64,000 nt of DNA, from NCBI RefSeq assembly GCF_040436345.1, contig NC_133233.1, positions 11,613,381-11,677,380 of the forward strand, written 5' to 3'. This document shows positions 50,003-62,000 of this stretch, one piece after another. Numbering within the stretch: the first letter of the stretch is position 1; every line of letters starts with the position of its first letter. Origin of the DNA: Pagrus major (taxonomy: Eukaryota > Chordata > Actinopteri > Spariformes > Sparidae). The translations under genes and the position numbers were made by a program. The notes below the pieces were generated by a model that had not been told where the DNA came from, did not search any database, and saw only the letters and a program-made list of their open reading frames with translations.

Positions 50003-53000
50003 TCAATAAGTGTAGATAGGCATGTTATAAAATCCTGAATAAGCATTATATGGCGGTGACAGGTAAGGTACCGAAATACAATGTGCCATCTGAACAGTGT
50101 AAGGTGTTGGGGGATATGGCTGCATGCCCCAAAATGTCATGTGTGGTGTCTCATAAACTTCTGCACTACTGACTGATGGTTGTGCCTGAAGTGAGGGCTG
50201 ACCTAGGCTGTTATAGGTAAAGAGTGCGGCTGGTCGTCTATCTCTAGTGGACCTTCTGAACGTCTGCTCATCTGATTGCGGGGCCAGGCCGGGTCCAGCA
50301 GCGGTCTCCTCTGGAACAGGCTGCACAGTTTCACTTTCACTCCCCGTACCAGGTTCCTGAATGACCTCCGACTCTGCATCACTCACATTTTCCTCCTCTT
50401 CGACACTATTGTCAGGATCAACATTTTGTTCATCACATTGTTCTTGTTCGGTTTCTCTTTGTTCTCTTGTTGATTTTACAGGTGTTTTCTCTGCATGTGT
50501 TAATCCTCTCTCTTTTACAGATTTTCCAAAGCTGACTGTTTGACTGGATTCAACAGGAGCTGGATTCCTCTTTGAAACACAAGTTGGTTCACAGGTAAGT
50601 ATGACACTTTCTCTGTTTCCAGTTCTCAGGTTGTATCTTAGTTCATAGTAAGTTGAATCATCATCATCAGAACTTGTTTCACTGCTCTGTCGCTGTTCCT
50701 TTTCTCGTTCAACAGGCTTTTTACTGTTCCTCCTGGTTACTGATGTTTTCACTTTCTCTTTTGTTACAGGCAGATCGACAGGTAAGTCATTGACGAGGTG
50801 TAACAAGTTACGATGCAGGACTCTTGACTTGTTCCTATCCTTCTCTGAGACCACCTTGTAGACTGGACTGTCTCTGATTTGTTCTGTCACGACATACACA
50901 GCATTTTCCCAATATGCCCTCAGTTTTCCAGGACCACCTCTTTCGCTCAGATTTCGCACTAACACCCGGTCTCCAGGTTGCAGCACCACTCCTCTTGTGT
51001 GTTTATCATAGTACTTTTTTCCACGTGCACTTGAGTTTTTGCTGTTCTCTGAAGCTATCCGATATGCCTCTGTCATACGCTCTGCCCACTTCTCAGCGTA
51101 GCTCCTTGTTGTCTGAGGCTCCTTGTCTGTGGTCAGTCTAAATAACAGGTCTATGGGTAAACGCGGGTGTCGACCAAAAAGCAAAAAGAAAGGTGAGTAC
51201 CCGGTTGCTTCATGGCGTGTGCTATTATAAGCATGAACAATCTGGGGAAGATACTCTTTCCATCTTTCCTTTTCCTTCTCACCCAAGGTCCGCAACATTT
51301 GCAACACAGTGCGGTTAAACCGCTCGGCCGGGTTGCCCTGGGGGTGATAAGGGGTTGTGCGTGAATGTCCCACCCCACTCATTTGTTGCAGAGTTCGAAA
51401 GAGCTCATTTTCAAACTCGCGCCCCTGATCATGGTGGAGTTTTGAGGGATAGCCGAATCTGGGGATATAGTCACTGAAAATCTTTTCTGCTGCGGTTTTA
51501 CCAGCTTTATTGCGGGTCGGGTAGGCCTGAGCGTATCTAGTAAAGTGGTCTACAACTACTAAAATGTATTGGTAGCCCCCCTTGCTAGGCTCTAAATGCA
51601 GAAAATCAATGGAAACTAGCTCCATGGGTGAGCTTGTGCTGATGCTGGACATTGGGGCTCTTATTTGAGTCACTGGTTTCTTTTGTTTGATACATGGGCA
51701 TTGTCTGGTGACATAAGCTTCGATCTCACGCCTCATGTATGGCCAATAAAATCTTTGCCTTGCCAAACTGAGGACCCTTTCAGCCCCGACATGTCCCATG
51801 GCGTCATGTAAGTGTTTGAGGACCAATGGTTTAAAACTAGCAGGCAAAACTAGCTGGCGTCTCTCTGTTGTTTTACGATACAGTATTCCATCCTCAACGT
51901 GAAGTCTGTTCCATTCATGCATCATTTTCCTGACAATGCCTGTCACGTTCCGTTTCATGTCTTGTGTGAGAGTTTGGTTTGAGTCTTTCATTTTTAGGAT
52001 CTCACCTATCACTGGGTCTGTCCTCTGGCTCCTTTGCAGTTCAGTGAGGTCAATAGGTTGCAGAGGTTCTCGGCTGCTTGGCTCAGCTTGGTCACCTTGT
52101 GAAAGAGCCAGTGCAGCAACCCAGGCGACGTCTCCCTCCTTGCCTGCCTTGCAGCCTTCCCATGCGGCAGTGACTGTCTCTCTAGGCAGCTCTTCTGTAC
52201 ACTCAGAAACAAAAGCATTAATGTCAAGTGGAATTCTCGACAGTGTGTCTGCATCGACATTTGATTTGCCGGGTCTGTAGCGTATGTCAAATCTAAAGTC
52301 AGACAGTTCTCCCACCCACCGGAACCCAACAGCATTTAATTTAGCAGTTCGCATAACATACGTTAAAGGGTTATTGTCGGTGAAGATGGTAAAATGAGGC
52401 GCATAGAACAAATAGTCCCTAAATTTCTCGCAGACGGCCCACTTAAGGGCAAGGAACTCCAATTTTCCCGAGTGGAGTCTGTAATTCTTTTCAGCCGGTG
52501 TGAGGGTCCTCGAGCCGTATCCAATCACTCGGAGTTTACCACCCTGGCTCTGGTAAAGGACGGCTCCCAGCCCTTTATCAGAAGCATCCGTGTGGAGCAC
52601 GAACGGCAACTCGAAATCTGGATATGCGAGAACAGGGGGGTTAGCCAGCATATCAATAAGCTTACACAGTGTTTCTTGGTGGGTCTCAGTCCACTGGACT
52701 GGGGTCCTGGACGGCAGCTGTGTACCCTTACCCTTCTGTCCCCCACACCTCCCCTGAGACTGCTCTTGGTTTCTCTTTGGCTGCAAAAGTTCATAGATGG
52801 GATTTGCCAGTCTGGAAAAATCTTGAATATATGAACGATAGTAGCTCAAAAATCCAACAATCCTCCTCACATCTCCAACAGTAGCAGGTTTTTCCTTCTT
52901 CAAAGCGTACACTGCCTCCAAGTCCTTAGGATCAATGCGCACACCCTCAGCTGAGACCAAACGACCTACATATCTGACCTCTCGTCTAAACAGGTCGCAT

Positions 53001-56000
53001 TTTGTGGGCCTGAGCTTGACCCCGTGACCTTGTAGAGCTCTCAAAACCTTTCTCAGCCGCTCCACATGCTCCTCAAATGTGCGGGCATAACACAGGATGT
53101 CGTCCAAATATGGGATACAACACTCATCACGAAGGGGGGCAAGCATCTCTTCCATGCTACGTTGAAATGCAGCGGGTGCGTTGGTCAAACCAAAAGGTAT
53201 GCGTACCCACTCATATAGACCCCAAGGGGTAATGAACGCAGTGAGGTGACGCGATCCCTCGGCTATGAACCCCTGGTGATACGCCTTCCCTTGATCTAAA
53301 ATGGAAAACCAACTGTACCCACCCAAAGTGTCTGTGAGGTCTTGTATTCTCGGTAAGGGGTGGCGATCTGGAACAGTGCGCTGGTTAAGGAGACGGTAAT
53401 CGATACAGAGTCTGAGCGTTCCGTCTTTTTTACGCACACAGACGACAGGTGCTGAGTAAGGGGATTTAGATTTCACAATCCACCCTTTTGCCAGAAGATC
53501 CTCAATATACTCCTTTACCTCCCTATAAAGGGGCTTTGGGATGGAGGCATATGATTTCTGAATGGGAGTGTTGTCGTTGAGTGTGATGGACATCTCCAAG
53601 CTTGTTATACACCCCATATCATTGTCGTCTCGTGCGAATGCTCCTGACTCCTCTCGTAACATCTCCTTCACAATCTCCTGCTGGTTCTCACTTAGGTGGC
53701 TCATGTCAACTGGTGGGTCCCATTTTTCCACCACACTACCCCTCTCACTACTCCTGTCTTGTTGAGTTTGGGGGGGTTCATCAGCATTAGCTACCTGAGT
53801 AACACTTGGTGTAGCTGGGCCTAACTCATTGGTCTGCACTATTTTAACTACTGACTCAATGCTCCCTAGCACAGTTCTACTGAACAGAGTTACATCATGT
53901 TTTGTGTGGTTGCCTATGGGGACTTTGACATAAGGGGTTTTTTCATGACAAATCTCGATTAGGCTGTCACCAACATCAAGCTGTTGCAACTGGGGGTTAT
54001 TCTCACTGGGTTCAAAGAGCACGAGTGACTTTGATGTGTCAAATGCGGATGGTACTTTACACTTAACAAGCTTAACCTGACCAGCTGGAATAACTACATC
54101 ATATAGTCCCACTTTAAGCACACTCTGATTCACATCACTATCACTGGTGAGTTTTGTCTGGATGAAGTTGACTAATGTAGTGGCTTTATCATCTTGCAGG
54201 TTCATGGCACCACGGATGAGGCTCACGAGCGTGGGCATGAGATCAGCACCGTCTTTTGTTCCCAGAATCAGTTGCTCGACTACATTGAAGCCAATCAGGG
54301 GGCGGTCTAAGGGCATGTTACTCACCAGGAAGGGAACTTGTATCACTAAGTTTGGGTCACTGTTGTTTGGGAGACTCACCATCACTCCCATCCAACCATC
54401 ATATGGCAAGGGCTCACCATTGACAGCGAGCACACTGAGAGTCTTTTGTCCCATCAGTTCAGCCAGTGGACGCAGCTTGTGGTCAGGAAGGTAAGTCTTT
54501 ACCCACTGGCGGTCGAGGATACTCACTTGGGCACCAGTGTCTAGTAGACAGTCCATTGCGTAATTGTTGATGTAGCATTTGATGTTGCATTTCCTTCCCA
54601 CTAGCTGAGCCACTCTTTCATGGGCTTCAGTCTCTTGACTTGTGACTGAGGGACTGACGTAGTTGGCTTGTACCTGAGTCTTTTGTCCTGGTTGCGGCTC
54701 TGCCTTTATGATGGATGGGCGGTTGTTGCTGCTTAGGGTGTGGACATCAGCGAAGGGCTGACCTGGGCTCTTTGCTTTCCACCTCTTAAGACATCCTGCT
54801 GCCCGGTGCCCTGCATCACCACAGATAAAACAGTGATTACATGAGTCTGTACCTTTTTCAATACATGTAGGGCAACCATATTTCTTCGCTGTCGGTCTGT
54901 GCTTTGTTTGAGGGTGGGCACACGGACAGGATTGTTCTGCAGTCTTTGTGGCTGTGAGAGCTTCCACTACTTTGGTCAGAGCGTCAACCTTTTCACTCAG
55001 TTCCTCTATCACTTTATTTTTGTTCTTTGTTTTAGAGTCTGTTGTTTTTTCAGTGTCCTGATCAGTCTCAATCTGAGCAGTGTGAGCATGTGTTACCTTT
55101 TGGCGGGGATTAAATCCCAGTCGTCGCTGCCGCTCACTCTCTTCGCTGGATACTTTATTTACCTGCCGTATCAGCGCTTCATCCGATACAGCACAGTCAG
55201 AGAGGAGGGGCTTGAGCTCATTACGAATGTCACTGTACTTGGGGAGGAGACCCTGATGAATCGTACGCAGAAACACATTCTGAACTGTGCGTGGCTCATA
55301 CTCAATGTCCATGTTATCTTGTCTGGAAGCGAACATGACTTTTTGTTTCAGTCCTATCATCCGATATAGAAACTGTTGGGGACTCTCTTGTTCATGTTGT
55401 TTCGTGCTCATTAACTCCTGGAATAACTCACTTCCACTCTTTTCACTCAGGTGTGACCGCACCAAACTTCTGAGCTCACTGAGGGTTAAGTCGTCCTTGT
55501 TAATCAGCATGTCTTTAAATTGTCCTGGTTTGATGATGCGGAGGACACCTTGTATGATTTCACTCTCTGTGTACTTCGCCATCAGTCCCTCGTCGATCTG
55601 CTTACACAGTCCATGATAGCTGATGTCTGATGTACTGTCCCCGACCTGACCCCCGTGAACTTTGAATTCCCTGCGCTGTAGGAATGACAGGTCTCTTAGG
55701 GAAACCATGCTATCAGGTTTACTGTGTGCTGAATCTGTCGTAGGGTGGCTAGTGACTCTGCTTTCTACCATATAGTGTGGCAGTTGCCTGGTAGTGTAGG
55801 TAGGTGAATGTTGAACTGATGTTGCTTTAAACTCAGTTAACTTTTTACCCAAAGCTTCATAGTTAGCCATTAATACACCATACTCTGCTGATTGTGGATT
55901 TGCAGCTTCACTAGTAAGTGTATCAGCTGAATTACTTTCTGTGTTACTCTGCTGAGCTTCTGTGCTGAGTAAAGGTGATGATGTCAGTGTAACAACCTCA

Positions 56001-56302
56001 TTCTCTGATTCTACAGGTGGGCTAACTTCAGTAACTCGCCTAGCAGTGAGGTCAGCAATCGCATCTCTTAAACACAACAAATGGGAAAGTCCCATGTCCT
56101 CTAGATCAAGCAGTGTTTTACAGTTCAGGTAAGTACATATGTAGTCAACACAACTCTCCTCGTTGCCCTTAACTGCACTTACAGGATCCAGATCAGGTAC
56201 TGGTGTGAGGATTTTCACCACTTCATAGAGTTCATCTGCTGTCAATGTGTGAAGGCTTTTCTTTATCTTCCATACTAGTCCTTTTCTTTCAACGTCCTCC
56301 AT
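50003..56302 (-). CDS. Gag-pol polyprotein of the LTR retrotransposon, intact 2099-codon frame
   Basis: One uninterrupted frame encodes gag, protease, reverse transcriptase, RNase H and integrase with no frameshift or stop between gag and pol. Domains, with residue numbers derived from coordinates: an unassigned helical N-terminal region (about 1-95); a gag capsid-like region (about 210-390); a CCHC zinc knuckle [14 protein letters not shown] (491-504), preceded by another CPTC-type cysteine pair; protease DTGA (588-591); RT with YLDD (1065-1068); RNase H with HTDAS (Asp1239); integrase with an N-terminal His/Cys finger (starting near 1499, ending in CPC); and catalytic residues Asp1566, Asp1625 and Glu1660 (34 residues between the last two). 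After integrase comes a chromo-free tail of more than 300 residues, first basic, then acidic, ending in a Pro/Tyr-rich stretch. The ATG at 56302 is about 205 bases downstream of the primer site. All key catalytic residues are present, so the copy may be active. Confidence 0.96.
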   Translation of the reverse strand: MEDVERKGLVWKIKKSLHTLTADELYEVVKILTPVPDLDPVSAVKGNEESCVDYICTYLNCKTLLDLEDMGLSHLLCLRDAIADLTARRVTEVSPPVESENEVVTLTSSPLLSTEAQQSNTESNSADTLTSEAANPQSAEYGVLMANYEALGKKLTEFKATSVQHSPTYTTRQLPHYMVESRVTSHPTTDSAHSKPDSMVSLRDLSFLQRREFKVHGGQVGDSTSDISYHGLCKQIDEGLMAKYTESEIIQGVLRIIKPGQFKDMLINKDDLTLSELRSLVRSHLSEKSGSELFQELMSTKQHEQESPQQFLYRMIGLKQKVMFASRQDNMDIEYEPRTVQNVFLRTIHQGLLPKYSDIRNELKPLLSDCAVSDEALIRQVNKVSSEESERQRRLGFNPRQKVTHAHTAQIETDQDTEKTTDSKTKNKNKVIEELSEKVDALTKVVEALTATKTAEQSCPCAHPQTKHRPTAKKYGCPTCIEKGTDSCNHCFICGDAGHRAAGCLKRWKAKSPGQPFADVHTLSSNNRPSIIKAEPQPGQKTQVQANYVSPSVTSQETEAHERVAQLVGRKCNIKCYINNYAMDCLLDTGAQVSILDRQWVKTYLPDHKLRPLAELMGQKTLSVLAVNGEPLPYDGWMGVMVSLPNNSDPNLVIQVPFLVSNMPLDRPLIGFNVVEQLILGTKDGADLMPTLVSLIRGAMNLQDDKATTLVNFIQTKLTSDSDVNQSVLKVGLYDVVIPAGQVKLVKCKVPSAFDTSKSLVLFEPSENNPQLQQLDVGDSLIEICHEKTPYVKVPIGNHTKHDVTLFSRTVLGSIESVVKIVQTNELGPATPSVTQVANADEPPQTQQDRSSERGSVVEKWDPPVDMSHLSENQQEIVKEMLREESGAFARDDNDMGCITSLEMSITLNDNTPIQKSYASIPKPLYREVKEYIEDLLAKGWIVKSKSPYSAPVVCVRKKDGTLRLCIDYRLLNQRTVPDRHPLPRIQDLTDTLGGYSWFSILDQGKAYHQGFIAEGSRHLTAFITPWGLYEWVRIPFGLTNAPAAFQRSMEEMLAPLRDECCIPYLDDILCYARTFEEHVERLRKVLRALQGHGVKLRPTKCDLFRREVRYVGRLVSAEGVRIDPKDLEAVYALKKEKPATVGDVRRIVGFLSYYRSYIQDFSRLANPIYELLQPKRNQEQSQGRCGGQKGKGTQLPSRTPVQWTETHQETLCKLIDMLANPPVLAYPDFELPFVLHTDASDKGLGAVLYQSQGGKLRVIGYGSRTLTPAEKNYRLHSGKLEFLALKWAVCEKFRDYLFYAPHFTIFTDNNPLTYVMRTAKLNAVGFRWVGELSDFRFDIRYRPGKSNVDADTLSRIPLDINAFVSECTEELPRETVTAAWEGCKAGKEGDVAWVAALALSQGDQAEPSSREPLQPIDLTELQRSQRTDPVIGEILKMKDSNQTLTQDMKRNVTGIVRKMMHEWNRLHVEDGILYRKTTERRQLVLPASFKPLVLKHLHDAMGHVGAERVLSLARQRFYWPYMRREIEAYVTRQCPCIKQKKPVTQIRAPMSSISTSSPMELVSIDFLHLEPSKGGYQYILVVVDHFTRYAQAYPTRNKAGKTAAEKIFSDYIPRFGYPSKLHHDQGREFENELFRTLQQMSGVGHSRTTPYHPQGNPAERFNRTVLQMLRTLGEKEKERWKEYLPQIVHAYNSTRHEATGYSPFFLLFGRHPRLPIDLLFRLTTDKEPQTTRSYAEKWAERMTEAYRIASENSKNSSARGKKYYDKHTRGVVLQPGDRVLVRNLSERGGPGKLRAYWENAVYVVTEQIRDSPVYKVVSEKDRNKSRVLHRNLLHLVNDLPVDLPVTKEKVKTSVTRRNSKKPVEREKEQRQSSETSSDDDDSTYYELRYNLRTGNRESVILTCEPTCVSKRNPAPVESSQTVSFGKSVKERGLTHAEKTPVKSTREQRETEQEQCDEQNVDPDNSVEEEENVSDAESEVIQEPGTGSESETVQPVPEETAAGPGLAPQSDEQTFRRSTRDRRPAALFTYNSLGQPSLQAQPSVSSAEVYETPHMTFWGMQPYPPTPYTVQMAHCISVPYLSPPYNAYSGFYNMPIYTY

Positions 56303-56506
56303 GTTGTGTTCTTTTCGTTAGCAGTGTTTCACAGTACTGTAACCTTGAGCAAGCAGTGCTGCACTCCTCCAGCTGCGGATCCCCTCGCACTCTGTGGTCC
56401 CGTGGCTGCCTCAGTCATACACCTGCCGCTCCAACACGCCGGTCCTGTGATGTCTGCCTTGGGTTCGTGGGTTAGTGGATCAGCATCGCCTCGCATATGA
56501 CGCTGA

Positions 56507-56523
56507 TCCCAGCGGTGCCTCCA
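56507..56523 (-). promoter_or_regulatory. Primer-binding site, tRNA-Thr type
   Basis: TGGAGGCACCGCTGGGA on the minus strand, six bases inside the 5' LTR. It is the complement of a 3' end TCCCAGCGGTGCCT plus CCA, which matches vertebrate tRNA-Thr(AGT). Confidence 0.75.
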
Positions 56524-56529
56524 AAATTC

Positions 56530-57528
56530 TGTTACAGGCCTCACAATGAGTCACCTGGTCTCAGAAGATAATTTGCCCTGTTTTCACAGGAAAAGAAGAG
56601 ACAGAAGTCATTCCGTGCGTTTCTTCATGGCAGGCTGGTAGCTGTCTTTTATTTTACAGCATATTACTATTATTTTCTTTACATTCTCAGTTCTTCACTG
56701 ACTTATTTCATTAACTAAACATATTCCACAAATCAATAAACTCAATCACATTCCCAACACGGGATGAAACAAAAGATGTTTGTGTACTCAGTTACTTTTC
56801 CACTGTTTTTAACCAAAAGAATCATGTTTTACTTGTGTTTTTAACACTTGGAATGTCCCTTTTTATAGACTCTACTACACTACTGCCCGTATGAACACAT
56901 CTACACACATAAACACAATAATAGCAACGTGTAGGTATACTCTTTTAACCTGACTCAGTAATTAGCATGAACATTCACTCAAAAACACATAAATTCACCT
57001 TCACAGAACTCATATTACACTTCAAATATACAGTCACTCACAAAAGAAAATGAAAATAAATGCCCAGGAGCCATAGCAAAGCTAGCGAAAACTTCGTCGG
57101 ACCGCCATTTTGTGTTGTTGTTTTCTATGAGGAAAGCGAAACTACTTTTCTTTTACGCTTTTCACTACTTACATCATGATTTCTACGTCTAAAACTTCAC
57201 TTATACATTCAACAGGTGTTTAACAGTCCTTATATCTGGGTTGTGGTTGTGTAACACACTTTACTGACCTGTTTTCACAGGAAAAGAAGAGACAGAAGTC
57301 ATTCCGTGCGTTTCTTCATGGCAGGCTGGTAGCTGTCTGAGGAAGTCAGTCTGACGCAGCGTACCACAAGCGCTCACACGCAGGGATACTCCCTCTTGTG
57401 GTGGAATTAGTGACCTACACTCTGACACTCTTAGAAAACTCATAAAGTTGGCTCATCTCTTCATACAAACAACACATAAAATATAATAATTTCAAAATTT
57501 GTGACCATACACATTTGTAGGCGTCACA
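56530..57528 (-). repeat. 5' LTR (right)
   Basis: Same length and, by eye, the same sequence as the left LTR at a constant offset of 7644 bases. The promoter TATA box is at 56867-56859. The 71-base internal repeats lie at 56577-56647 and 57268-57338. Confidence 0.96.
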
Positions 57529-58254
57529 CATACACATAAAACACTCTTGAGAACCTCAACCAGTGGCTTTCAGTCAACTTCCTGTTTCCCAAGAGATGGA
57601 ACAGGCAAACAAACTGTGTGTGTGTTGTGGAGATGTGTATGTTTGGTTATGTTTCTGTGTGTGTTTGTGTGTGTTTTCATCATGCAGGCCAATGCTCTTT
57701 TGTCAGAGAACAAGTTAGATCAGGGTAGGTTTGCCTGCCAACCAGTGGGGAAACCAGAGAAGATGGATGCAATGCTGAGTGAAGGGAGATATAGAAAAGG
57801 AAAGTGGGAAGTTAATTAGAATGTTTTGTAAATTTGATCCAGACAAGCCTAATAAAGCCAAGAACGGAGGCCAGTTCATCCTATCTGCCTGAAGAAGATA
57901 ACCTATAATGAGTCTGCGGATTTGTTATTTGTCCCAAAGAATGAGTCGAGAGATCGTCCTTTCCTCTCCTCGCTCCTCAAGAAGCTCACTGCAGAGTGAT
58001 TAAACATAAACAGTAGAAGTGCCTCTTGGTGTGTTTACACAAAAATGACAATGATATAAAGCTGCATGGTGCAGGAAGTTAGAGAAATACACCCGTATGA
58101 TCAGAAATCATGAAGCAGGGGTCGCGGCACAAAAAAGTGCACTGTCCTCATTTAATGGGACGCTGATGCAAGTTCTCCAAACACAGGAAGTGTGAAATTG
58201 AAAAAAGTAAACACAAGACTTTAAAAGCATTGCTTCAAAAGAGAAAATGTCACT

Positions 58255-58605
58255 TTATACAACGTCTGCATAATGACGTAAAGCTTCTGTGAAAGTGTAA
58301 ATTACAGACAGAACTGAAATGAATGAACCTGAGAGGGGTGACATGGAAGACATGACATATATAAAGTCAATGCTTACAACCCGGTCATCAGAATAAATGT
58401 TGGTAGTGTATTTCTGCAAACCACACAAGAAACTGTGAAAGGCTGTGCTTATTGTCTGGTTACCTTTAACAGTCGCCACAAACACGGCTGCAAAATAACC
58501 CATTTCATTAAACATATCCAGTGGTTTCATGCTTACAGATGTTAAAATGTAATCTCGGACAGTGGTCTTGGCAGTTGTCTCTCCTAGTTGTAGCGCCAAC
58601 GCCAT
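58255..58605 (-). other. Unassigned 116-codon open frame
   Basis: The frame runs from an ATG at 58605 through LGETTAKTTVRDYILTSVSM and a mixed hydrophobic body to a TAA. Composition is protein-like and not low-complexity, but I recognise no family. It directly adjoins a family A repeat (58715-58915), so it may be part of a longer repeat. No splice partners or upstream signals were identified. Confidence 0.2.
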
Positions 58606-58714
58606 TCCAGCTCCCGGAAGTCAGCTCATATACATGTATTTTACAGACACTGGATTAAATTCAGCTTAAAATTGGAACCCCTTCTTAATGATTTTAAGAT
58701 GTTCCATTGCACTT

Positions 58715-58915
58715 AACATCAGTATTAATGTTATGTCAAAGTGTAAGTATTGTGTTGCAGAGATTTCTCCTGAAGATAGCATGAGAACCTGGTGATCCAA
58801 AGCTCCTATGCTCCAGATTGCTAGTGCTAGAAGCAGTTAGCGGTTACTTTTGTGATACTTTGCCCTCATTTATTTGGAGTATGAATTTGACACGCGGGCA
58901 ATACTGTGTCTTTAA
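58715..58915. repeat. Dispersed repeat family A, copy 5 (diverged)
   Basis: GTATTGTGTTGCAGAGATTTC, TCCTGAAGATAGCATGAGAAC, GGTGATCCAAAGCTCCTATG and the end GGCAATACTGTGTCTTTAAA follow the order of the 8255-8605 copy. Confidence 0.5.
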
Positions 58916-59538
58916 AATAAGCAACACGTAAAACACATCACATTTGAAAGTATAAAGTGCAAGTAACTTAAAATTGTACCTAGTTACTTTCTACCACAGG
59001 CTATATTATTTACCCATGCTTTATTTTGTCATGTTATGGGAAATCCCTTTGGCCGCTGTCCTGTTAGACACTTGATTTAAAAAATCATCCTCCATGATTA
59101 TGAATTCCAAAAGTAAAAATAAGACTTTTCTGACTGAAATTCCATCATATTCTTTTAAAACTTCTGAAATGTTCACACCAAAGTTTCATAACAACTGCAG
59201 CATTTAAATTCCTCACCACGGGGTGTTCTTGGTGGCTCTACAGGCGACGGTGCATACCAACTACTGATGTCACTGTGAATTAAAATCTGATCTACTTTTT
59301 TGTTAAAACTCACCCTTCTCTTTATATTCTCCCAAAAGTCTCAGTGAGTGGTGTCTCATTAAACAAGAATGCAGTGAATAATCTGAGCGGAGGATTTGTT
59401 TAATATAAAACACGTTTGACGCTCGTTCTTGTCAAAACACTCGAGTCCCTCGACCAGGAGTCAGTTAATCTCGAGTAGCAAACACACAGTACATGGGGTC
59501 TGAGAGAGTTCAGTGATCTGGAGGAATTCAGTGATGGA

Positions 59539-59580
<42 letters not shown>

Positions 59581-59581
59581 G
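59539..59581. repeat. Compound (GT)10(GA)11 microsatellite
   Basis: A perfect GT run (59539-59558) is followed directly by a GA run (59559-59581). Confidence 0.97.
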
Positions 59582-60527
59582 TCCTTTGAGGTTTCACTGT
59601 CTTCAGTATAATGACATGCAAGACTGTGAAGCTTCTGTATGTGTGTGCTTCTTGCCTTTAAATTAACAACAGATCAGTTCACATTACTGCAGCAGAAGTA
59701 TTATTTATCACCCTTTATTACTACAGTCAGACCTGCCACTATTCTGTATGTTTAATACATTTTTCATCAACATGTCTCACTGAAAGAAAGTACATTAGAT
59801 TCAGAATAATAAAAGGTCAGTGTGACTCCAACCAGCTTTCTCAAGAGTCAAACAGCAGAACATAAATCTGTATTTTACACTGTTAAAAACCTAAACATCA
59901 AACGTACAGAGGTGTGATGGGGATGGGAGCTTTGTGTTGAAGATGGAAGTTGGAACCTGACTGAGTGAACTTCTAAAAACAGATAACAACTATTGTGAGG
60001 TAGAGTTTATCAGTAAATGAATAAAAATGACCAAAAGAACAGTCCATGAAATCAAAATGACCTTCACACTTACAGAACAAATGAAAAGCTGCGTGGTGCA
60101 GTGAGACACATTTATCACTTTAGAGCAAAACTTTTTTTGACAGCATTTTCTTTTATCCACCATACCATACATAACATACCTTTTTTACTCTTTTTTTATC
60201 TTCATGTCGTCTACATATGGATCTGCAGAAGGTGAGAATGGCCATGGTTGCTATTATTTTCTCAATGCAGTTGACTTTAGTTCATGAGTTTAATGGTTTT
60301 GTCGATCTCGAGATGTGGAGATAATCAACCCTTGATCAGGAGAAAACAGCAGGTCATTTCCCCTCATTACCTGTAATGTTTATCAGAGATACGCAGTGCC
60401 ATGCCAGCAGGCACAGAGGGCGTCTTGACAACTATAGCAACTAATATGGCAGAATGAGCAGTAACCATTAAGGGTCAACGCGTGTGACTGTACTTTAATC
60501 TTCTTCTATTTTTATTTTATTTTTTAA

Positions 60528-60633
60528 AAAAAAGGGGCAAAGGGCCATAGGTCACATTTGAACCCTGGGCTGCTGCAGTGACGACACAGCCTCTGTTCAT
60601 TGAGCACATGCTCTACCAACTGAGTCCCCTGAC
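60528..60633 (-). repeat. tRNA-derived SINE head
   Basis: On the minus strand a polymerase III A box (CTCAGTTGGTAGAG, 60624-60611) and a B box (GGGTTCAAATGTGACC, 60565-60550) are spaced as in a tRNA gene. The copy ends GGCCCTTTGCCCC followed by a T run. The anticodon region does not fold like a true tRNA gene and there is no processed tRNA 3' end, so this is a SINE rather than a tRNA gene. Its downstream body is represented by the fragment at 12985-13107. Confidence 0.75.
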
Positions 60634-61949
60634 CTACAGTGTTACTTATATGCATACTTTACAATACTTCAAACAACCCACAACGTGTTTACAATCTTTT
60701 CTAGTTCCTCTTTGCCATTGAGAATTATTTTGGTTGTAGCCTGCTGGTCAGTAACACATCTGCTTTAAGCTGACAACTGTATGTAAGCCTATCCCTGACA
60801 ATAATTAGTTATAATGTTAATATCCTCATATCAGATCACTCAAGATAACATTCTTAAAACTAATGATAAAAGTTCATAAGAAATGTACGTGTTTTGCTTT
60901 GATACTCAGTCCAAGCCACAGAGCAGTGTATATGTCTTAACTGTTGAATCTAATGAGGTTGTTTTCTCGTGATAAATTATTACATTTTCTCGGAAAAAAT
61001 ATGATAAAAATATGAAATTTAATATAATAAAATATGTGACAAAATAATTAACTTGTGATCTCAAGATGATGGCATTTAAAAAAAAACTGCTAGCATGGCC
61101 GTTCTTGGCTTCCATAGGAACATCAGCTGGTGAGGACGGGGACTTTTTACCATGTGACATGCAGCTTTAGCCTTAATGTTAATGTATGTAGCTATCAAAT
61201 GCAATCTTGAGACTTCTTTACCCACTTAAAAACATTACAGTCAGATGGAGACGGCATTTTCAACCAAATCATGAAGCTAGCGTTAGCATAATGACTAGCT
61301 AATAGCTAGCTCTCTATACTCAATCTAGAAAATATTTTGTTGATAGATTTAGTTTTGGCCATATTCAAATTTATTCTGGGACCATTTTATTCATCCTCTT
61401 CATTGCTGAGAGTCTTTTAATAATAAAACCAAACATCCAATCCTTCTGATAACAGTGTTAGACCGAGTCCTCAGTCTTACAAGTGGCAATGTGCAGTTAT
61501 CTTTCATGGTCTACATGTCAACATTGTTGTGACCTTTTATGCTTATGCAAAAATGTGTCTACTGGATTATAAATGTCACCAGCTGGTAGTGAAGATTTAC
61601 GGAGACATTATCGGTTCTGGTGCTGCTCGCAAATCAGCTTCACCGTCGAGCTTGCTTGTCATTAAACTTCCTACCATAAATTCGCTCAAGATTAATTGGA
61701 AAAACATTTGCATATCACACAGCAAATTCGCCAGAGTTAAAATTCTAGTGTTGGGCCATTGTAGAGTTAAGTGTTGAGATTGTGGTGTTGTCTGTGCTAC
61801 TATGAGCTCTGCATTAGTGTTAAAAACAGTGAGGGCAGGACATTGTCTGTGTTAATCTTCAGAGTTTCAGGTATTCAACACCTACAGTGGTACTTTCTCA
61901 ACATCCGGGGCGTGTCTTTGGGCAGGTGCAGACAGCTCGTTGAGAAATG

Positions 61950-62000
61950 TGAGAGCCGCCATTTTGTTCCTCTCGCATCGAGCATGAAAACAGAAGATTG
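61950..62000 (+). other. Probable first (non-coding) exon of the right-edge gene
   Basis: The YY1-like motif is followed by AGCATGAAAACAGAAGATTG and a consensus donor GTGAGT at 62001. The ATG at 61984 would reach a stop soon after splicing to either candidate next exon, so it would be a short uORF. The left limit is approximate. Confidence 0.4.
61955..61966 (+). promoter_or_regulatory. YY1-like motif at a probable gene start
   Basis: GCCGCCATTTTG is the classical YY1-type promoter element often found just downstream of start sites of TATA-less vertebrate genes. It lies 34 bases before a strong donor at 62001. Promoter function is inferred. Confidence 0.45.

Larger units (their letters stand above)
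48886..57528 (-). mobile_element. Complete Ty3/gypsy-type LTR retrotransposon, 8643 bp
   Basis: Two 999-base LTRs (48886-49884 and 56530-57528) bound an internal region with a primer-binding site, one gag-pol frame and a polypurine tract. All read on the minus strand, so the right LTR is the 5' LTR. The LTRs begin TGTTACAGG and end GGCGTCACA. CATA flanks both sides (48882-48885 and 57529-57532), a 4-bp target duplication; a 5-bp ACATA reading is possible if the last A is not counted in the LTR. I compared the LTRs line by line and saw no difference, which argues for a very recent insertion. Protease, reverse transcriptase, RNase H, integrase is the Ty3/gypsy order. No envelope gene is present. 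Confidence 0.97.
57533..61949. other. Non-coding stretch right of the retrotransposon
   Basis: It contains repeat family A copy 5, a GT/GA microsatellite and a SINE head (listed), plus AT-rich DNA. A 116-codon minus-strand frame at 58255-58605 is described separately. No other gene is supported. Confidence 0.4.

Noticed and set aside
50276..55616. Plus-strand frames across the retrotransposon interior (for example 54899-55369)
   Set aside because: They are antisense shadows of the intact gag-pol frame.
60550..60633. A possible tRNA gene with A and B boxes on the minus strand
   Set aside because: The arms do not pair as a cloverleaf, and the sequence runs on into GGCCCTTTGCCCC and a T run, as in SINEs.
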